Below, in pieces: positions 16,905-26,489 of a stretch of DNA of 64,000 bases (the stretch's first letter is position 1; each line of letters opens with the position of its first letter). The stretch is from Rhizobiales bacterium YIM 77505 (GTDB taxonomy: Bacteria > Pseudomonadota > Alphaproteobacteria > Rhizobiales > Beijerinckiaceae). Under the pieces are notes generated by a model. The model made no database searches and was not told the DNA's origin. It worked only from the letters and a program-made list of their open reading frames with translations. The stretch covers positions 3,829,501-3,893,500 of the forward strand of contig JQNH01000001.1 in assembly GCA_000745135.1 (NCBI GenBank), given 5' to 3'. A program made the translations under genes and the position numbers.

Positions 16905-17804
16905 TCAGGTCTTGCTGGTGCGGGGCCGGGCGGCGGATCGCTGGCGGTCGAGCGTAACATTTGCAACGATGGCCGCCAGCACAAGGGCCCCGCCGACAAG
17001 CTGGGTCGCCGAGAGGCGCTCGCCCAGCATGAGCGCCGAGACCGCGGCGGCCACCACCGGCTCGGCGCAGAAGGCGATGCCCGCCGCGGCCGCCGAGGTG
17101 CGGGCAAGCGCCGCGAACTGGAAGGCGAAGCCGAGGATGTAGCCGCCGACCGTCACCGCGACGGCGATAGGCGCCATGAGGAGCCGGTCCGGCGTCGCGA
17201 GCGACCCGGTGAGAAGCCCGATGACGGCGCTTGCCGGCAGAACGAAGAGATGGATCCAGAATACCTTGGCGACCACGCCCGTGCGCTTGCAGCGGGTCGC
17301 CGCGAAGAACTGCACCGCCGTGGCGAGGCTGGCCGTCGCGGCAAGGGCAAGCCCGCGCCAATCGAGTCCCTGGAAGGCCGGGCCGACCACCAGCACGACG
17401 CCGGCGAGGGCCGCAACCACCATGCCGACCAGCGTCGGCGTCAGCCGCGTGCCGTCCACCAGGGGCGCCGCCAGCACGATCAGCACCGGATAGGTGTAGA
17501 AGATGACGACCGCGACCGTGATCGGGATGAAGGCCACCGAGGAGAGATAGGCGACGCCGATCGCCACGGTCGCCATCCCGAGCACCACGATCGTGACGCG
17601 CTCGCCGGCCGCCACCGTGAGGCTCGCCCGCGTCAGCCGCGCCGCGGCGAGCACCAGCAGGAGCATGAGGAAGACCCGGTAGAAGACGAGCGCGACGCCG
17701 GTCACCCCCTCGAAGGAGGCGAAGCGGGTCGAGACGATGTTGACGCCGTAGAGCGAGGCGGAGGCGAGCGCGAGGATGAGCCCCGACGAAGCGGGCGGGC
17801 TCAT
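16905..17804 (-). CDS. DMT-superfamily (EamA) transporter
   Basis: Inner-membrane protein of 299 residues with ten hydrophobic helices in two EamA repeats (LASASLYGVNIVSTRFASF and GIAFCAEPVVAAAVSALMLGE). Its stop lies one base before the CobW GTPase start, so the two are almost certainly one transcript, and export or import of a metal or metal ligand is a reasonable but unproven idea. Start ATG 17804 gives the usual short N terminus; the open frame continues to 18347 through the basic tail region of the neighbouring carboxypeptidase gene and is not real. Confidence 0.87.
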   Translation of the reverse strand: MSPPASSGLILALASASLYGVNIVSTRFASFEGVTGVALVFYRVFLMLLLVLAAARLTRASLTVAAGERVTIVVLGMATVAIGVAYLSSVAFIPITVAVVIFYTYPVLIVLAAPLVDGTRLTPTLVGMVVAALAGVVLVVGPAFQGLDWRGLALAATASLATAVQFFAATRCKRTGVVAKVFWIHLFVLPASAVIGLLTGSLATPDRLLMAPIAVAVTVGGYILGFAFQFAALARTSAAAAGIAFCAEPVVAAAVSALMLGERLSATQLVGGALVLAAIVANVTLDRQRSAARPRTSKT

Positions 17805-17856
17805 GAGGGCGGCGTTCCTCCGCTTCCGGGGACCATGCGGCTCCCTCGCTCTGCGC

Positions 17857-19248
17857 CTATTCCGCGGCCTTGGGCTTGGCGGCCGGCTTCGGAGCAGGCT
17901 TCGCCGCCGCCCTGGGGGCCGCCGCAGCCGCCTTCGCGGCGGGCTTCGCTGCCGCTTTGTCTCCGGCCTTGGCGGCCTGCTTCGGCTCGGGCTTGAGGGA
18001 CGCCGCCGCTGTCTTCGGCTTCTCCCCCGCGCGACCCGCAGCGGCGGCGACCGCCGGCTTCGCCTTGGCGGGCGCCGGCTTTGCTGCCGTCCTCGTCCCC
18101 TTGCGGGCGCGAGCGGCGGGCTTGCCGGCGCCCGCATCCTCGGCGAGGGCGGTCGTCGGCGAGCGCCCGGTCCAGACCAGGACCGGCTGCAGCGGGGCCC
18201 GGGGGCCGAGCGTGCGCTTCGGCCCCGGGACGCTGCCGCCCGAGAAGGCCAGGGCGCCGAAGGCCGGAGCGGCAAACAGGCCGGTGGGGTTGTCCGCTTG
18301 GCTCGAGGCGCCGTTCGCATGGGCCTCGACCATCGCCGTCTGCCCATCCTCTTCGGCCGGGGCCGGCCCCTGCCTGCCGCAGATCACGGGCCGCATGTCG
18401 GGCGGCGCGGTCTGGGCCGAGGCCGGCAAGGTCTCCAAGGTCTGGCTGCCCCATCCAAACGAGGCAAAGCCGCGGTCGAACAGATCGGCGGCCTTCAAGG
18501 TGCGCTCCTTGGCGGAGGGGGAGCCGAACACCACGGCGATCAAGCGCCGGCCGTTCTGGGTGGCGCTCGCCACCACGTTGAACCCGGACGAGCAGATGAA
18601 ACCCGTCTTCATGCCGTCGGCGCCCGGATAGCGGCCGATGAGCCCGTTGTGATTGGCCATCACGCGCCGGCCGAGCTGGATGGCGCTGAGCTGGAAGAGG
18701 TGGCGGTATTCGGGGAAGTCGCGCAGCAAGGCCCGGCCGAGAATCGCCATGTCGCGCGCCGAGGTGTATTGTGCGGGATCCGGCAGCCCGTGGGGATTGG
18801 TCCAGCGGCTCTCGTTCATGCCGAGGCGCCGGCTCGCCTCGTTCATCATCGCCGCAAAGCCCTCCACCGAGCCGCCGATGCCCTCGGCGATGGCGACCGC
18901 CACGTCATTGGCCGACTTGACCATGATCATCTTGAGGGCGTTGTCCAAGGTGATCTCGGTGCCCGGGCTGAAGCCCATCTTGGAGGGCGGCATGGCAGCC
19001 GCGTTGGCCGACACCGTGAGCAGGCTGTCCATCGACAGCTTGCCGGAGCGAACCGCCTCGAACGCCACATAGGCGGTCATGAGCTTGGTCACCGAGGCGG
19101 GGAACCAGGGATCGGTGGCGCGCTCGGCATAGAGCACCTTGCCACTGTCCACATCCACCACGAGGGCCGGCGTCGCGGCATGGCTCGCGCTGGCGATCCC
19201 GACCGCAAGCAGGAGGGCGATGAGACGGAGGGCGCGGCTCGCAACCAT
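17857..19248 (-). CDS. D-alanyl-D-alanine carboxypeptidase with long basic tail
   Basis: A 463-residue secreted penicillin-binding protein (S11 family) that trims the terminal D-Ala of peptidoglycan stem peptides. A signal peptide occupies residues 1-25. The catalytic triad motifs are SVTK (Ser52-Lys55), SAN (112-114) and KTG (213-215). After the catalytic domain, residues about 290-463 hold a linker and then an Ala/Lys/Pro-rich, histone-H1-like tail with repeated AAKPA and KPA units, in place of the usual amphipathic membrane helix. ATG 19248 is chosen because AAGGAG lies 9 bases upstream; an in-frame TTG at 19269 is less likely. Confidence 0.92.
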   Translation of the reverse strand: MVASRALRLIALLLAVGIASASHAATPALVVDVDSGKVLYAERATDPWFPASVTKLMTAYVAFEAVRSGKLSMDSLLTVSANAAAMPPSKMGFSPGTEITLDNALKMIMVKSANDVAVAIAEGIGGSVEGFAAMMNEASRRLGMNESRWTNPHGLPDPAQYTSARDMAILGRALLRDFPEYRHLFQLSAIQLGRRVMANHNGLIGRYPGADGMKTGFICSSGFNVVASATQNGRRLIAVVFGSPSAKERTLKAADLFDRGFASFGWGSQTLETLPASAQTAPPDMRPVICGRQGPAPAEEDGQTAMVEAHANGASSQADNPTGLFAAPAFGALAFSGGSVPGPKRTLGPRAPLQPVLVWTGRSPTTALAEDAGAGKPAARARKGTRTAAKPAPAKAKPAVAAAAGRAGEKPKTAAASLKPEPKQAAKAGDKAAAKPAAKAAAAAPRAAAKPAPKPAAKPKAAE

Positions 19249-19586
19249 GCGGGTCAGCTCCTTGGGCAAGGTTCAAAGAAGGGCCACTGGCCCGAACGGC
19301 AACGCCTGGGGCTGGGTTGGTGTAACGGGCATCGCTTTATTTGCCTAGCATCGGTTCGTCCGTGCGACCATCGGCACGAAGCCAAAGATCACGCGCATGC
19401 AACCACTTGACCGCCGTTCTCCGGCGTTCGGGCGCTGCGGGCGGGCATGGGCGAGAGTTCAGGAGATCGCATGCTCCCCACGGATCGGGCGGAGTGCCTG
19501 CCGCCCGGTCAGCCCCTTGTCCACCGTGAGCATATCCGGCCATACGTGGCGAGAGAATGGCAGGCCCGCCACTCCGGCCTTTCCCC
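19249..19586. other. Intergenic divergent region
   Basis: This 338-base stretch separates the divergent carboxypeptidase and DMT genes. It must carry both promoters, but I see no confident hexamers, repeats, RNA gene or coding frame; the short open frames here lack ribosome sites. Confidence 0.45.
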
Positions 19587-20492
19587 ATGGACACCACCCT
19601 CCTCTGGATCCCGGCGACGCTCGCCGCCGCCGCCGCGCAGACCGCCCGCAACGCCACCCAGCGGCGGCTGACGGACACCCTCGGCACGGTCGGGGCGACC
19701 CAGGTGCGCTTCCTCTACGGCCTTCCCTTCGCAGCCCTGTTCCTCGGGCTCGTGCTCTTCGCCACAGGGGAAGAGCTGCCTCTGCCGGGCGAGGGCTTTG
19801 CAGGCTTCATCCTCCTTGGAGCCGGGTCGCAGATCCTCGCCACCGCGCTCATGCTCGCCGCCATGCGGGAGCGCTCCTTCTCGGTGATCACCGCCATCAT
19901 CAAGACGGAGCCGGTGCTCGTGGCCGTGTTCGGACTTGCCGTCCTCGGCGACCCGCTGACGCCCGCGATGGCGGTCGCGATCCTTGCCGCGACGGCGGGC
20001 GTCGTGCTCATGACGTCGAAGACGGACTTCTCCGACGTGACCCATGCCGGGAGGCGCCCGATCCTCCTTGGCGTTGCGGCGGGGGGCCTCTTCGGGCTTG
20101 CCGCCACCGGCTTCCGCGGCGCGATTCTGGCGCTCGACGGGGGCTCGTTCCTGGTCCGGGCGACGACGACCCTCGCCTGGGGCCTTGCCCTCCAGACCGC
20201 GATCCTCCTCGTCTGGCTTGCCGCCTTCAACCGGACGGCCTTGCTGGGGAGCTTCCGGGCATGGCGCTCGTCCCTCTTTGCAGGCTTTCTCGGCGCCCTG
20301 GCCTCCCAGTTCTGGTTTCTGGGCTTCTCCCTCACCGCGGCCGCCAATGTGCGCACGCTCGCCCTCGTCGAGGTGCTGATGGCGCAGGCCGTGTCGCGCA
20401 AGCTGTTCTCGCACGCGACGAGCCGCCGCGAGCTCCTCGGCATGGCCCTCATCGTCGGCGGCGTTGCGCTCCTCTTGGCGGCGCACAGCTAG
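19587..20492 (+). CDS. DMT-superfamily (EamA) transporter
   Basis: Inner-membrane protein of 301 residues with about ten hydrophobic segments. Typical EamA features include SFSVITAIIKTEPVLVAVFG in the first half and ASQFWFLGFSLTAAANVRTL in the second. The N terminus MDTTLLWIPATLAAAAAQTA at 19587 is preferred to an upstream ATG at 19557. The gene precedes the thiolase gene by 90 bases on the same strand but no functional link is evident. Substrate unknown. Confidence 0.87.
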   Translation: MDTTLLWIPATLAAAAAQTARNATQRRLTDTLGTVGATQVRFLYGLPFAALFLGLVLFATGEELPLPGEGFAGFILLGAGSQILATALMLAAMRERSFSVITAIIKTEPVLVAVFGLAVLGDPLTPAMAVAILAATAGVVLMTSKTDFSDVTHAGRRPILLGVAAGGLFGLAATGFRGAILALDGGSFLVRATTTLAWGLALQTAILLVWLAAFNRTALLGSFRAWRSSLFAGFLGALASQFWFLGFSLTAAANVRTLALVEVLMAQAVSRKLFSHATSRRELLGMALIVGGVALLLAAHS

Positions 20493-20582
20493 GGAGGCTC
20501 CTTGACCGGCTTGACGCCTTGAAGCGGCGGCGCTCAAGACGCACATTGCGGCCACCACTCCGAATCGTCCGAGGACGCCCTC

Positions 20583-21749
20583 ATGACCGCCTGCATCATT
20601 GGCTGGGCCCATACGCCTTTTGGGAAGCTCGATGCCGAGACCGTCGAAAGCCTCGTCGTCCGCGTCGCGCGCGAGGCCCTGGAGCACGCCGGGATCGAGG
20701 CGAAGGACGTGGACGAGATCGTCCTCGGCCATTTCAACGCCGGCTTCTCGCCCCAGGATTTCACCGCCTCCCTCGTGCTGCAGGCGAACGACGCCTTCCG
20801 ATTCAAGCCGGCGACCCGCGTCGAGAACGCCTGCGCCACCGGCTCGGCCGCTGTCCATCAGGCGATCAAGACGATCGAGGCCAAGCGGGCCCGCATCACC
20901 CTTGTGGTGGGCGTCGAGCAGATGACCCGCACACCGGGTCCTGAAATCGGCAAGAACCTGCTCAAGGCCTCCTACCTGCCGGAAGACGGCGAAACGCCGG
21001 CGGGGTTTGCAGGCGTGTTCGGCAAGATCGCGGGGATGTATTTCCAGCGTCACGGCGACCAGTCTGATGCCCTGGCCATGATCGCCGCCAAGAACCACAA
21101 GAACGGCGTCTCCAACCCCTATGCGCAGATGCGCAAGGACCTCGGCTTCGAGTTTTGCCGGGCCGAGTCGGAGAAGAACCCGTTCGTTGCCGGTCCCTTG
21201 AAGCGCACCGATTGCTCGCTCGTGTCCGACGGCGCCGCGGCGCTCGTGATCGCCGATACGGAAACGGCCCTGAAGATGAAGCGCGCCGTCGCCTTCCGTG
21301 CGACCGCCCATGCGCAGGACTTCCTGCCCATGTCGAAGCGCGACATCCTCAAGTTCGAGGGCTGCGCCCACGCCTGGAAGGAGGCCTTGAAGACGGCCGG
21401 CGCCGACCTGTCGGACCTCTCCTTCGTCGAGACCCATGACTGTTTCACCATCGCCGAGCTCATCGAGTACGAGGCGATGGGACTGACGCCGGAAGGGCGC
21501 GGCGCGACGGCGATCCTGGAGGGCTGGACGGAGAAGGACGGCAAGCTGCCCGTCAACCCCTCCGGAGGCCTCAAGGCCAAGGGCCATCCGATCGGCGCCA
21601 CGGGCGTTTCGATGCACGCCCTGTCCGCCATGCAGCTCTGCGGCGAGGCGGGGGAGATGCAGCTGCCCGATCCGGAGCTCGCCGGCATCTTCAACATGGG
21701 CGGGGCCGCCGTCGCCAACTATGTGAGCGTGCTCGAGCGGATCAAGTGA
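20583..21749 (+). CDS. Thiolase family protein (acetyl-CoA acetyltransferase, SCP2-type)
   Basis: A 388-residue thiolase-fold enzyme that condenses or cleaves acyl-CoA units. The nucleophilic Cys84 is in ENACATGSAAVH, and KGHPIGATG (His about 335) and GGAAVANYV line the active site. The motif ETHDCFTIAE matches SCP2/SCPx-type thiolases, which lack the C-terminal CxG cysteine of classical degradative thiolases. It therefore probably acts on branched or sterol-like chains, or as an unusual acetyltransferase. It is separate from the classical fadA at 39.8-41.0 kb. Confidence 0.88.
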   Translation: MTACIIGWAHTPFGKLDAETVESLVVRVAREALEHAGIEAKDVDEIVLGHFNAGFSPQDFTASLVLQANDAFRFKPATRVENACATGSAAVHQAIKTIEAKRARITLVVGVEQMTRTPGPEIGKNLLKASYLPEDGETPAGFAGVFGKIAGMYFQRHGDQSDALAMIAAKNHKNGVSNPYAQMRKDLGFEFCRAESEKNPFVAGPLKRTDCSLVSDGAAALVIADTETALKMKRAVAFRATAHAQDFLPMSKRDILKFEGCAHAWKEALKTAGADLSDLSFVETHDCFTIAELIEYEAMGLTPEGRGATAILEGWTEKDGKLPVNPSGGLKAKGHPIGATGVSMHALSAMQLCGEAGEMQLPDPELAGIFNMGGAAVANYVSVLERIK

Positions 21750-21812
21750 CCTCAGGCCCGTGAAGCGGCGCCGGGGCGCCGGAGGGGCAGCCCTTACGGA
21801 CCCGCCAGTCTT

Positions 21813-21839
21813 GCAGGCGGAAGAGGCGTCTTCGCCTGC
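21813..21839. terminator. Inverted repeat between convergent genes, possible terminator
   Basis: GCAGGCG(G)AAGA pairs with TCTTCGCCTGC across a GGCG loop, with one bulged G. It lies between the convergent thiolase and bolA genes but has no T run on either strand, so terminator function is only suggested by position. Confidence 0.35.
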
Positions 21840-21890
21840 CAATGCACCCTGAGCCTTGCTCCGCTTCTGCCTGGGATGAGACCGGGAGGG

Positions 21891-22157
21891 TCACTCCCCG
21901 GGCGCTCTTGCGCTGATGGCGAGGGCATGGAGCCCGCGCGAGAAGGCTTCGGCCAGGGCTTCGTTGACCATGCGATGGCGGTCGACCCGGCTCTTGCCGG
22001 AGAACGCCTCGGACACGATATCAATGCGGAAATGCGTTTCTCCGCCCTCCCGCCAGCCGGCATGGCCGATATGGCGATCCGATTCATCCTCGACTGACAG
22101 GACGCTGGGCTGGAAGCGCACGGCCAGCTGCTCGGCGATCCATTCCTTGAGGGTCAT
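21891..22157 (-). CDS. bolA: BolA family protein
   Basis: An 88-residue BolA-fold protein (ARFEPSVLEV-like segment AVRFQPSVLSVEDES, then GHAG and GGETHFRIDIVSEAFSGKS, and HRMVNEAL). BolA proteins partner monothiol glutaredoxins in Fe-S cluster handling and influence morphology. The start at 22157 follows AAAGGTGA at good spacing; a GTG three codons earlier is possible. The gene is divergent from the J-domain gene, a layout conserved beside cobS in many alphaproteobacteria (established knowledge). Confidence 0.9.
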   Translation of the reverse strand: MTLKEWIAEQLAVRFQPSVLSVEDESDRHIGHAGWREGGETHFRIDIVSEAFSGKSRVDRHRMVNEALAEAFSRGLHALAISARAPGE

Positions 22158-22252
22158 CGACTTCACCTTTTGAACATTCCTCGCAGCGACGGTGTCATCG
22201 CGGCTTTGTCAAGACTTGTCCGCTGCCCGTTCCCGCTCATAATTGGGTCTGC

Positions 22253-22873
22253 ATGGATCTCAATTCGCCTCTCTTCGACCGCATCCGAATCCGGCCGTCC
22301 TGCGATGAGCCGCGATCGCCGACCGAGCCGGTGTGCGAGAAGCCGGGCTGCGGCCTCTCGGGGGCGTTCCGGGCGCCCAAGGGGCGCGGCCGCGAGGGCC
22401 AGTACTGGCGCTTCTGTCTCGACCATGTGCGCGAGTACAACGCCTCCTACAACTACTTCGCGGGCATGTCGGACGAGGCGGTTGCGGCCTTTCAGAAGGA
22501 CTCCATTGTCGGCCATCGCCCGACCTGGGCCATGGGCGTCAATCCAGCCGGCCGCGCAGCTCCGGAACGGGGCGGTGCGCCGCGGGACTGGGCCTATTTC
22601 GATCCCCTCGGCATCCTGCGGGGGGAGGGTTTGAACGAAGCTCGTCGGGCCGCGCCCGAGCCGCCCCGTCGGCGCTACAGCGAGGTCGTCCAGCGGGCGC
22701 TCGACACGCTCGGCCTCGACGAGGCCGCCGACGCAGCCGCGATCAAGGCGCAGTACAAGGCCCTGGTGAAGAAGTTCCACCCGGACGCCCATGGCGGGGA
22801 CCGCTCCTTCGAGGATCGTCTGCGCGACATCATCCGCGCCCACGACACGCTCAAGGCCGCCGGGCTCTGCTGA
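22253..22873 (+). CDS. J domain-containing protein (DnaJ-like)
   Basis: A 206-residue cytosolic protein. Residues about 145-206 form a J domain with the diagnostic HPD motif (KKFHPDAHGGD), which stimulates DnaK ATPase. The N-terminal part carries CEKPGCGLSGAFRAPKGRG and an aromatic CLDHVREYN segment; these cysteines and His could bind a metal. There is no Gly/Phe or zinc-finger region, so this is a type III J-protein. It lies upstream of cobS by 143 bases. Possible help in assembling the CobST chelatase is inference from conserved neighbourhood only. Confidence 0.88.
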   Translation: MDLNSPLFDRIRIRPSCDEPRSPTEPVCEKPGCGLSGAFRAPKGRGREGQYWRFCLDHVREYNASYNYFAGMSDEAVAAFQKDSIVGHRPTWAMGVNPAGRAAPERGGAPRDWAYFDPLGILRGEGLNEARRAAPEPPRRRYSEVVQRALDTLGLDEAADAAAIKAQYKALVKKFHPDAHGGDRSFEDRLRDIIRAHDTLKAAGLC

Positions 22874-23016
22874 GGGCGCAGCTTGAACTGCCTGCCACGC
22901 AAGGGCGTTGTGAGAAGAGCGAAATTGCGCCCGGCCTAGCCGGACGTTAAGGAAAGCGCCGCGGGCCCGGCCCGCCGCGATTTGCGGGCGACATCGCCCG
23001 CCAGCATGAGGCTTCT

Positions 23017-24003
23017 ATGCTCGCCAATTCCGAAATCGCGTCCGGTCTGCCGGACATGAAGATTTCCGTCCGCCAGGTCTTCGGGATCGACTCCGATCTG
23101 GAGGTTCCGGCCTATTCGGAGGCGGAAGAGCACGTGCCGGACCTCGATCCGGACTACATCTTCGACCGCGACACCACCCTCGCCATCCTGGCCGGCTTCG
23201 CCAAGAACCGTCGCGTCATGGTGACGGGCTATCACGGCACCGGCAAATCGACGCATATCGAGCAGGTGGCGGCGCGCCTGAACTGGCCTTGCGTGCGCGT
23301 CAATCTCGACAGCCATGTCTCGCGCATCGACCTCGTCGGCAAGGACGCGATCGTGCTGCAGGAAGGAAAGCAGGTCACCGAGTTCAAGGACGGGATCCTG
23401 CCCTGGGCCCTGCAGAACAACGTGGCGCTGTGCTTCGACGAGTACGATGCCGGCCGCCCGGACGTGATGTTCGTCATCCAGCGCGTCCTCGAGGTCTCGG
23501 GCAAGCTGACGCTCCTCGACCAGCGCCGGGTCATCCGGCCCCATCCCGCCTTCCGGCTGTTCGCCACGGCCAACACGATCGGGCTCGGCGACACCTCCGG
23601 CCTCTATCACGGCACGCAGCAGATCAACCAAGGCCAGATGGACCGCTGGTCCATCGTGACCACGCTCAACTACCTGCCGCACGACCGGGAGGTCGACATC
23701 GTCCTCTCCAAGGCGCCCCACTACCGCACGCCCGAGGGGCGCGACATCGTCAACCGGATGGTGCGCGTCGCGGACTTGACCCGCAACGCCTTCATCAACG
23801 GCGATCTCTCGACGGTGATGAGCCCGCGGACGGTGATCACCTGGGCGGAGAACGCCGAGATCTTCGGCGATGTGGGGTTCGCCTTCAGGGTGACCTTCCT
23901 CAACAAGTGCGATGAGCTCGAGCGGGCGCTGGTCGCCGAGTTCTATCAACGCGCCTTCGGCAAGGAGCTGCCGGAGAGCGCCGTCAATGTCGTGCTGAGC
24001 TGA
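23017..24003 (+). CDS. cobS: Cobaltochelatase AAA+ subunit CobS
   Basis: A 328-residue AAA+ ATPase, part of the ATP-dependent cobaltochelatase (CobN-CobS-CobT) that inserts Co2+ into hydrogenobyrinic acid a,c-diamide in aerobic B12 synthesis. Walker A is GYHGTGKST (about residues 69-77), Walker [10 protein letters not shown], and sensor-like segment [14 protein letters not shown] follows. GAGG precedes the ATG. The catalytic CobN subunit is not in the window. The genome may also use CobST for other chelation roles. Confidence 0.96.
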   Translation: MLANSEIASGLPDMKISVRQVFGIDSDLEVPAYSEAEEHVPDLDPDYIFDRDTTLAILAGFAKNRRVMVTGYHGTGKSTHIEQVAARLNWPCVRVNLDSHVSRIDLVGKDAIVLQEGKQVTEFKDGILPWALQNNVALCFDEYDAGRPDVMFVIQRVLEVSGKLTLLDQRRVIRPHPAFRLFATANTIGLGDTSGLYHGTQQINQGQMDRWSIVTTLNYLPHDREVDIVLSKAPHYRTPEGRDIVNRMVRVADLTRNAFINGDLSTVMSPRTVITWAENAEIFGDVGFAFRVTFLNKCDELERALVAEFYQRAFGKELPESAVNVVLS

Positions 24004-24019
24004 AGTTCGGGAGGGTGCG

Positions 24020-24499
24020 ATGGCGGGTTCGCTCACGACAGACCGGGCGCAGGCCTGGACGGGTACCCGCTATGAGGACGATCTTTACACCTGGGCCAAC
24101 GAGCAGGCCGCGCTCCTGCGCGCAGGGCGGCTGAATGCCCTGGATGCTGAGAACATTGCCGAGGAGCTGTCGGACGTGGGGGCTGAGCAATATGACAAGC
24201 TCGAGAGCGCCCTGGAAGTGCTCCTCATGCACATTCTGAAATGGGACCACCAGCCGGACCGTCGCTCCCGCAGCTGGCGGCTGACCATCCAGGAACAGCG
24301 GCTGCGCGTCGAAAAGCAGCTACGGAAGAATCCGGGTCTGAAGGGGCGCCTCGATGAGGCGATCACGGACGGGTTCAGGTTGGGCCGGATCAGGGCCGCG
24401 CGCGAGATGGGAATCGAGCCCGAGGTTCTGCCGCCTTCATGTCCTTACAGCTGGGACGACATCATGAACCGGAGCTTCGACAAGGGTCCGCTCGATTAG
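24020..24499 (+). CDS. DUF29 domain-containing protein
   Basis: A 159-residue soluble, largely helical protein. The DUF29 pattern is clear: YEDDLYTWANEQAALLRAGR, ALDAENIAEELSDVGA, and LLMHILKWDHQPDRRSRSW. The function of DUF29 is unknown; the domain is abundant in cyanobacteria and some alphaproteobacteria. It sits 16 bases after cobS and 85 bases before cobT, with GGAGGG before its ATG, so it is probably co-transcribed. That placement interrupts the usual cobS-cobT adjacency. Confidence 0.85.
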   Translation: MAGSLTTDRAQAWTGTRYEDDLYTWANEQAALLRAGRLNALDAENIAEELSDVGAEQYDKLESALEVLLMHILKWDHQPDRRSRSWRLTIQEQRLRVEKQLRKNPGLKGRLDEAITDGFRLGRIRAAREMGIEPEVLPPSCPYSWDDIMNRSFDKGPLD

Positions 24500-24584
24500 C
24501 CACGCGAGCGGGCTGCCCGGGCTCGGCATGCGCGACCCAGGTGATCGCCTTCGCGCCCCCATGTGAACGCCTGCCACATTCGCC

Positions 24585-26489
24585 ATGACCCTTTCCAACC
24601 GAAAGCCCGGAGACAAGAAGGAGGCGCCTTCCGAACCTCTGAAGCGCGCCATTGCCGGCTGCATGCGGGCCATCGCGCAGAAGAGCGATGTCGAGGTCAC
24701 CTTCGCCGCCGACCGTCCCATGCTCATGGGCGACAAGGCCCGCCTGCCGGAGCCGCCGCGCAAGCTGAGCACCCAGGACGTGGCCGTGCTGCGGGGGCAT
24801 GCGGACTCCATGGCCCTGCGGCTTGCCTGCCACGATGCGGCCGTCCACCGCCGCCTCGCGCCGGAAGGCCAAGCGGCGAGGGCCGTCTATGACGCGGTCG
24901 AGCAGGCCCGGGTGGAGGCGATCGGCGCAAGACGCATGTCGGGCGTGGCCGACAACCTCGCCGCCATGCTCGAGGATCGCTATCATCGCGGCGGCAAGTA
25001 CGAGGACATCACCGACCGCGCCGACGCGCCCATCGAGGACGCCATCGCCTTGATGGTCCGGGAGCGCCTGACCGGCCGCAAGCCGCCGGTCGCCGCCGCC
25101 AAGATCGTCGAACTCTGGCGCGACTTCATCGAGGAGAAGGCCGGGCGCGACCTCGACGGGCTCATCGCCAATATCGAGGATCAGCGCAGCTTCGCCCGCT
25201 CCGTGCGCGAGCTCCTCGCCTCCCTCGACATGGCGGACGACGCCGCCCTCGATCGCGACGAAGACGAGGACGAGCAGGAGGCCGAGGAGGGGCAGGACCA
25301 GGACGAGACCGAGGGCGATGTCGAGGACGAGGCGGAAGGGGAGCGCGCCCAAGCCGAGATCGTCGACGATGCAGCGGACGAGCTCGAGGACGGCGCTCAG
25401 GACGCCGCCGACGCGCCCATGGGAGAGTTGCCGGAGGACGTGGAAGACGCCGATTCGGAGGAGGCGTCGGAAGCGTGGCGACCGCCGACCTCGGGCCGCA
25501 ACGAGCCGCGGGGACCGGACTACCGCGCCTTCACCCAGCGTTTCGACGAGATCGTTTTTGCCGAGGATCTGTGCGATCCCGACGAACTCTCGCGGCTCCG
25601 CTCCTATCTCGACAAGCAGCTCGCCCATCTGCAGGGGGTCGTGGGGCGGCTCGCCAATCGGCTGCAGCGCCGTCTTCTCGCCCAGCAGAACCGCGCCTGG
25701 GAGTTCGACCTCGAGGAGGGCATGCTGGATCCGGCGCGCCTGCCGAGGGTCGTGGTGGATCCGTTCCAGCCTTTGTCGTTCAAGCAGGAGAAGGACACGA
25801 GGTTCCGCGACACGGTCGTGACGCTGCTTCTCGACAATTCCGGCTCCATGCGGGGGCGGCCGATCACCGTCGCGGCCACCTGCGCCGACATCCTCGCCCG
25901 GACCCTCGAACGGTGCGGCGTCAAGGTCGAGATCCTCGGCTTCACCACCCGGGCCTGGAAGGGCGGCCAGTCGCGCGAGCTGTGGCTGCAGTCCGGCAAG
26001 CCCGCCAATCCCGGCCGCCTCAACGATCTGCGCCACATCATCTACAAGGCGGCGGACGCGCCTTGGCGGCGAGCGCGCAAGAATCTCGGCCTGATGATGC
26101 GCGAGGGGCTGCTCAAGGAGAACATCGACGGCGAGGCCCTCGACTGGGCTCACAAGAGGCTCCTTGGCCGCCCGGAGCAGCGCCGCATCCTGATGGTCAT
26201 CTCGGATGGCGCGCCAGTCGACGACTCGACCCTATCGGTCAACCCGGGCAACTACCTGGAGCGCCATCTGCGCCATGTCATCGAGGAGATCGAGACCCGT
26301 TCGCCCGTCGAGCTGCTCGCGATCGGCATCGGCCATGACGTGACGCGCTACTACCGCCGCGCCGTCACCATCGTCGACGCCGAGGAGCTCGGCGGAGCGA
26401 TGACGGAGAAGCTCGCCGAGCTGTTCGAGGAGAACGCCGTGCCCCAGCAGGTCGCCCCGCGGCTGCGTCGGGCCGGGGCGCCGGCATGA
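24585..26489 (+). CDS. cobT: Cobaltochelatase subunit CobT (VWA domain)
   Basis: A 634-residue partner of CobS in the cobaltochelatase. The N-terminal CobT domain includes [19 protein letters not shown]. It is followed by a very acidic linker (residues about 222-305, Asp/Glu runs), then a C-terminal von Willebrand A domain with the MIDAS motif [11 protein letters not shown] and [14 protein letters not shown]. The acidic linker is normal for this family, which resembles the BchD subunit of Mg-chelatase. The stop overlaps the next ATG by 4 bases. Confidence 0.96.
   Translation: MTLSNRKPGDKKEAPSEPLKRAIAGCMRAIAQKSDVEVTFAADRPMLMGDKARLPEPPRKLSTQDVAVLRGHADSMALRLACHDAAVHRRLAPEGQAARAVYDAVEQARVEAIGARRMSGVADNLAAMLEDRYHRGGKYEDITDRADAPIEDAIALMVRERLTGRKPPVAAAKIVELWRDFIEEKAGRDLDGLIANIEDQRSFARSVRELLASLDMADDAALDRDEDEDEQEAEEGQDQDETEGDVEDEAEGERAQAEIVDDAADELEDGAQDAADAPMGELPEDVEDADSEEASEAWRPPTSGRNEPRGPDYRAFTQRFDEIVFAEDLCDPDELSRLRSYLDKQLAHLQGVVGRLANRLQRRLLAQQNRAWEFDLEEGMLDPARLPRVVVDPFQPLSFKQEKDTRFRDTVVTLLLDNSGSMRGRPITVAATCADILARTLERCGVKVEILGFTTRAWKGGQSRELWLQSGKPANPGRLNDLRHIIYKAADAPWRRARKNLGLMMREGLLKENIDGEALDWAHKRLLGRPEQRRILMVISDGAPVDDSTLSVNPGNYLERHLRHVIEEIETRSPVELLAIGIGHDVTRYYRRAVTIVDAEELGGAMTEKLAELFEENAVPQQVAPRLRRAGAPA

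Noticed and set aside
19509-21842. A minus-strand frame of 777 codons
   Set aside because: Antisense to the DMT and thiolase genes, with no motif of its own.
22158-22252. Possible riboswitch upstream of the bolA/J-protein pair
   Set aside because: No conserved aptamer core such as the cobalamin B12-box was seen near the cob genes.
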